A stretch of DNA of 6,592 bases from Candidatus Iainarchaeum sp. (GTDB lineage Archaea > Iainarchaeota > Iainarchaeia > Iainarchaeales > DTGL01). The stretch lies in contig JAGHBI010000032.1 in assembly GCA_021161055.1 (NCBI GenBank), forward strand, positions 1 to 6,592. The letters are read 5' to 3'. The notes under the pieces were generated by a model, which did not search any database, was not told where the DNA came from, and was given only the letters and a program-made list of their open reading frames with translations. Made by a program: the position numbers and the translations under genes. Below are positions 5,486-6,592 of the stretch, piece by piece. Each line of letters opens with the position of its first letter. Within the stretch, counting starts at the first letter, position 1.

Positions 5486-6562
5486 TTAGCGAATGAATTC
5501 TATGCCCAAGTCTTTTACTAAGCCTGTGCTTCCTCTCGCTGCCTTCATATTCGCTGCAGGTCCTTTTATGTATGGTGAAGTAACTCCTGTAAAGATGCTT
5601 ATCACTTCAAGCTTGTTCTCGAACGTTGGATCAACACGAGCACCCCATATTACCTGTGCCTTTGGATCTATGCGCTCTGTGAGCAATTCGCCAACAGCGT
5701 TCGCTTCACCAAGCGTTAACTCCGGGCCGCCGGTAATGTGTATCAGTGCACCTGTAGCTCCTTCTATATTCACATCGAGCAACGAATTCTTCAATGTGTC
5801 TTCAACAACTTCATTCACTCTATCAACGGATTTGGATTCGCCAACAGCTATTACGCTCAAACCCTTATTGCTCATAACAGCTCTGACATCTGCATAGTCA
5901 AGGTTTATCAGCGAAGGCTGTGTTATTGTTTCTGTGATTCCGCGAACGGTTCTTGCAATTACCTCATCAGCAACCTTGAATGCATCCTGAATCGGCAGAT
6001 TGGGCACGAGTTCAACAAGTCTGTTGTTGTCTATAACAATTACAGTATCTGCTGTCTCCTGAAGCCTTGTTATGCCGCCTTCAGCTTTCTCCAGCCTTGC
6101 CTTTTCGAGCGCAAACGGATATGTTACCATTGCAATTACTATGGCTCCTTGCTCCTTTGCGATCTCCGCTATTATGGGCGCACTGCCCGTTCCTGTGCCA
6201 CCGCCCATGCCGGCAGTGAGGAAAAGCATATCTACGCCAGAAAGTACCTCTTCAAGAGCATTTCTTGATACTTCAGCAGCTTTAGCGCCTATTTCAGGAT
6301 AACCACCGGCACCTAAGCCGCGAGTAACACTCTTTCCAATCAGAATCTTTGTTATCTCATCCGTTATTAGCGAAAGGTGCTGCTTATCGGTATTTACCGC
6401 TACAAGCCTTGCACCCACAATGCCCATATTGGCAAGCCTGTTCACAGTATTGCAGCCAGCACCACCAGTACCAACTACCATTATTTTCGGTGTGCCGAAC
6501 TCCTCCAAAGTGTCCTCCTCTACAACACGCCTTTCAATCGCGTTCTCTATAATACTTTTCAT
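5486..6562 (-). CDS. ftsZ: cell-division tubulin homologue FtsZ
   Basis: A 358-residue GTPase that polymerises into the division ring. Visible motifs are the nucleotide-binding GTGGAGCNTVNR (31-42), the tubulin signature GGGTGTGSAP (120-129), DNNRL (178-182) and the T7 catalytic loop NLDYAD (220-225), which completes the GTP site of the next subunit. All key residues are intact. The N-terminal MKSIIENAI is typical of archaeal FtsZ. The C-terminus after FTGV (324-327) is a short linker ending in DLGIEFIR, possibly the docking peptide for the membrane anchor SepF; no sepF is in the window. The start is ATG at 6562, because GAGGTGA (6574-6568) lies 5 bases upstream. The longer GTG at 6571 falls inside that site. 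I am not certain whether it belongs to the FtsZ1 or FtsZ2 class. Most of the promoter region lies beyond the right edge. Confidence 0.97.
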   Translation of the reverse strand: MKSIIENAIERRVVEEDTLEEFGTPKIMVVGTGGAGCNTVNRLANMGIVGARLVAVNTDKQHLSLITDEITKILIGKSVTRGLGAGGYPEIGAKAAEVSRNALEEVLSGVDMLFLTAGMGGGTGTGSAPIIAEIAKEQGAIVIAMVTYPFALEKARLEKAEGGITRLQETADTVIVIDNNRLVELVPNLPIQDAFKVADEVIARTVRGITETITQPSLINLDYADVRAVMSNKGLSVIAVGESKSVDRVNEVVEDTLKNSLLDVNIEGATGALIHITGGPELTLGEANAVGELLTERIDPKAQVIWGARVDPTFENKLEVISIFTGVTSPYIKGPAANMKAARGSTGLVKDLGIEFIR

Positions 6563-6574
6563 CCACCTCACCTC
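6563..6574 (-). promoter_or_regulatory. ribosome binding site deciding the ftsZ start
   Basis: The minus strand reads GAGGTGAGGTGG immediately before the ATG at 6562. GAGGTGA is a seven-base match to the archaeal anti-SD complement at 5-base spacing. A second AGGTGG touches the start codon. The in-frame GTG at 6571-6569 is part of the site and so unlikely to be the start. Confidence 0.7.
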
Positions 6575-6592
6575 TATTTTTTACAAAAAAGC

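Noticed and set aside
5493..5897. Plus-strand open frame opposite ftsZ, preceded by GAGAGGTGAGG.
   Set aside because: It is antisense to conserved ftsZ codons, the SD-like sequence is too far from the ATG, and the product looks like a mirror of ftsZ codon usage.
5738..6268. 176-codon plus-strand open frame inside ftsZ.
   Set aside because: It is rich in Cys/Tyr/Ser with no domain features and lies entirely antisense to a certain gene.
6560..6571. GTG at 6571 as the ftsZ start.
   Set aside because: It lies inside the GAGGTGA ribosome binding site of the ATG at 6562.

Overview
This window looks like chromosomal DNA of an archaeon. The evidence is an archaeal-type tubulin homologue FtsZ, a short zinc-ribbon plus helix-turn-helix protein of the archaeal MBF1 type, a multi-pass site-2 protease of the archaeal kind, GGTG-type ribosome binding sites, and BRE/TATA promoters such as AAAAGGTTTAAATAT placed about 30 bases before predicted starts. 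The moderate GC content, very AT-rich intergenic DNA and compact gene packing are compatible with many archaeal lineages. I cannot assign a lineage from sequence reading alone.

Layout, left to right. (1) The 3' end of a gene that enters from the left edge; its charged helical tail resembles the C-terminal extension of some RecB/Cas4-like PD-(D/E)XK nucleases. (2) A short AT-rich gap with an inverted repeat around a TATA-like box and a T-tract, then a very basic 201-residue protein that I do not recognise. (3) Two genes on the minus strand: a YgjP/DUF45-type zinc metallopeptidase followed by an AAA ATPase with a DUF4143-type C-terminus. (4) A 452-base divergent intergenic region, the most unusual part of the window. 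Its right half has a strong archaeal promoter followed by a compact, GC-rich, highly structured segment of about 90 bases and a T-rich end, which reads as an independent small non-coding RNA gene. (5) A plus-strand pair overlapping by one base: an MBF1-like regulator and a site-2 protease (M50). (6) Convergent to these, ftsZ on the minus strand, complete up to its start near the right edge.

The genes do not form one pathway. ftsZ is cell-division housekeeping. The MBF1-like/S2P pair could link transcription to membrane proteolysis. The metallopeptidase/ATPase pair is an accessory-looking cassette that may be a functional unit. The strongest candidate for something undescribed is the structured RNA at about 3494-3585, followed by the basic hypothetical protein and the peptidase/ATPase pair.
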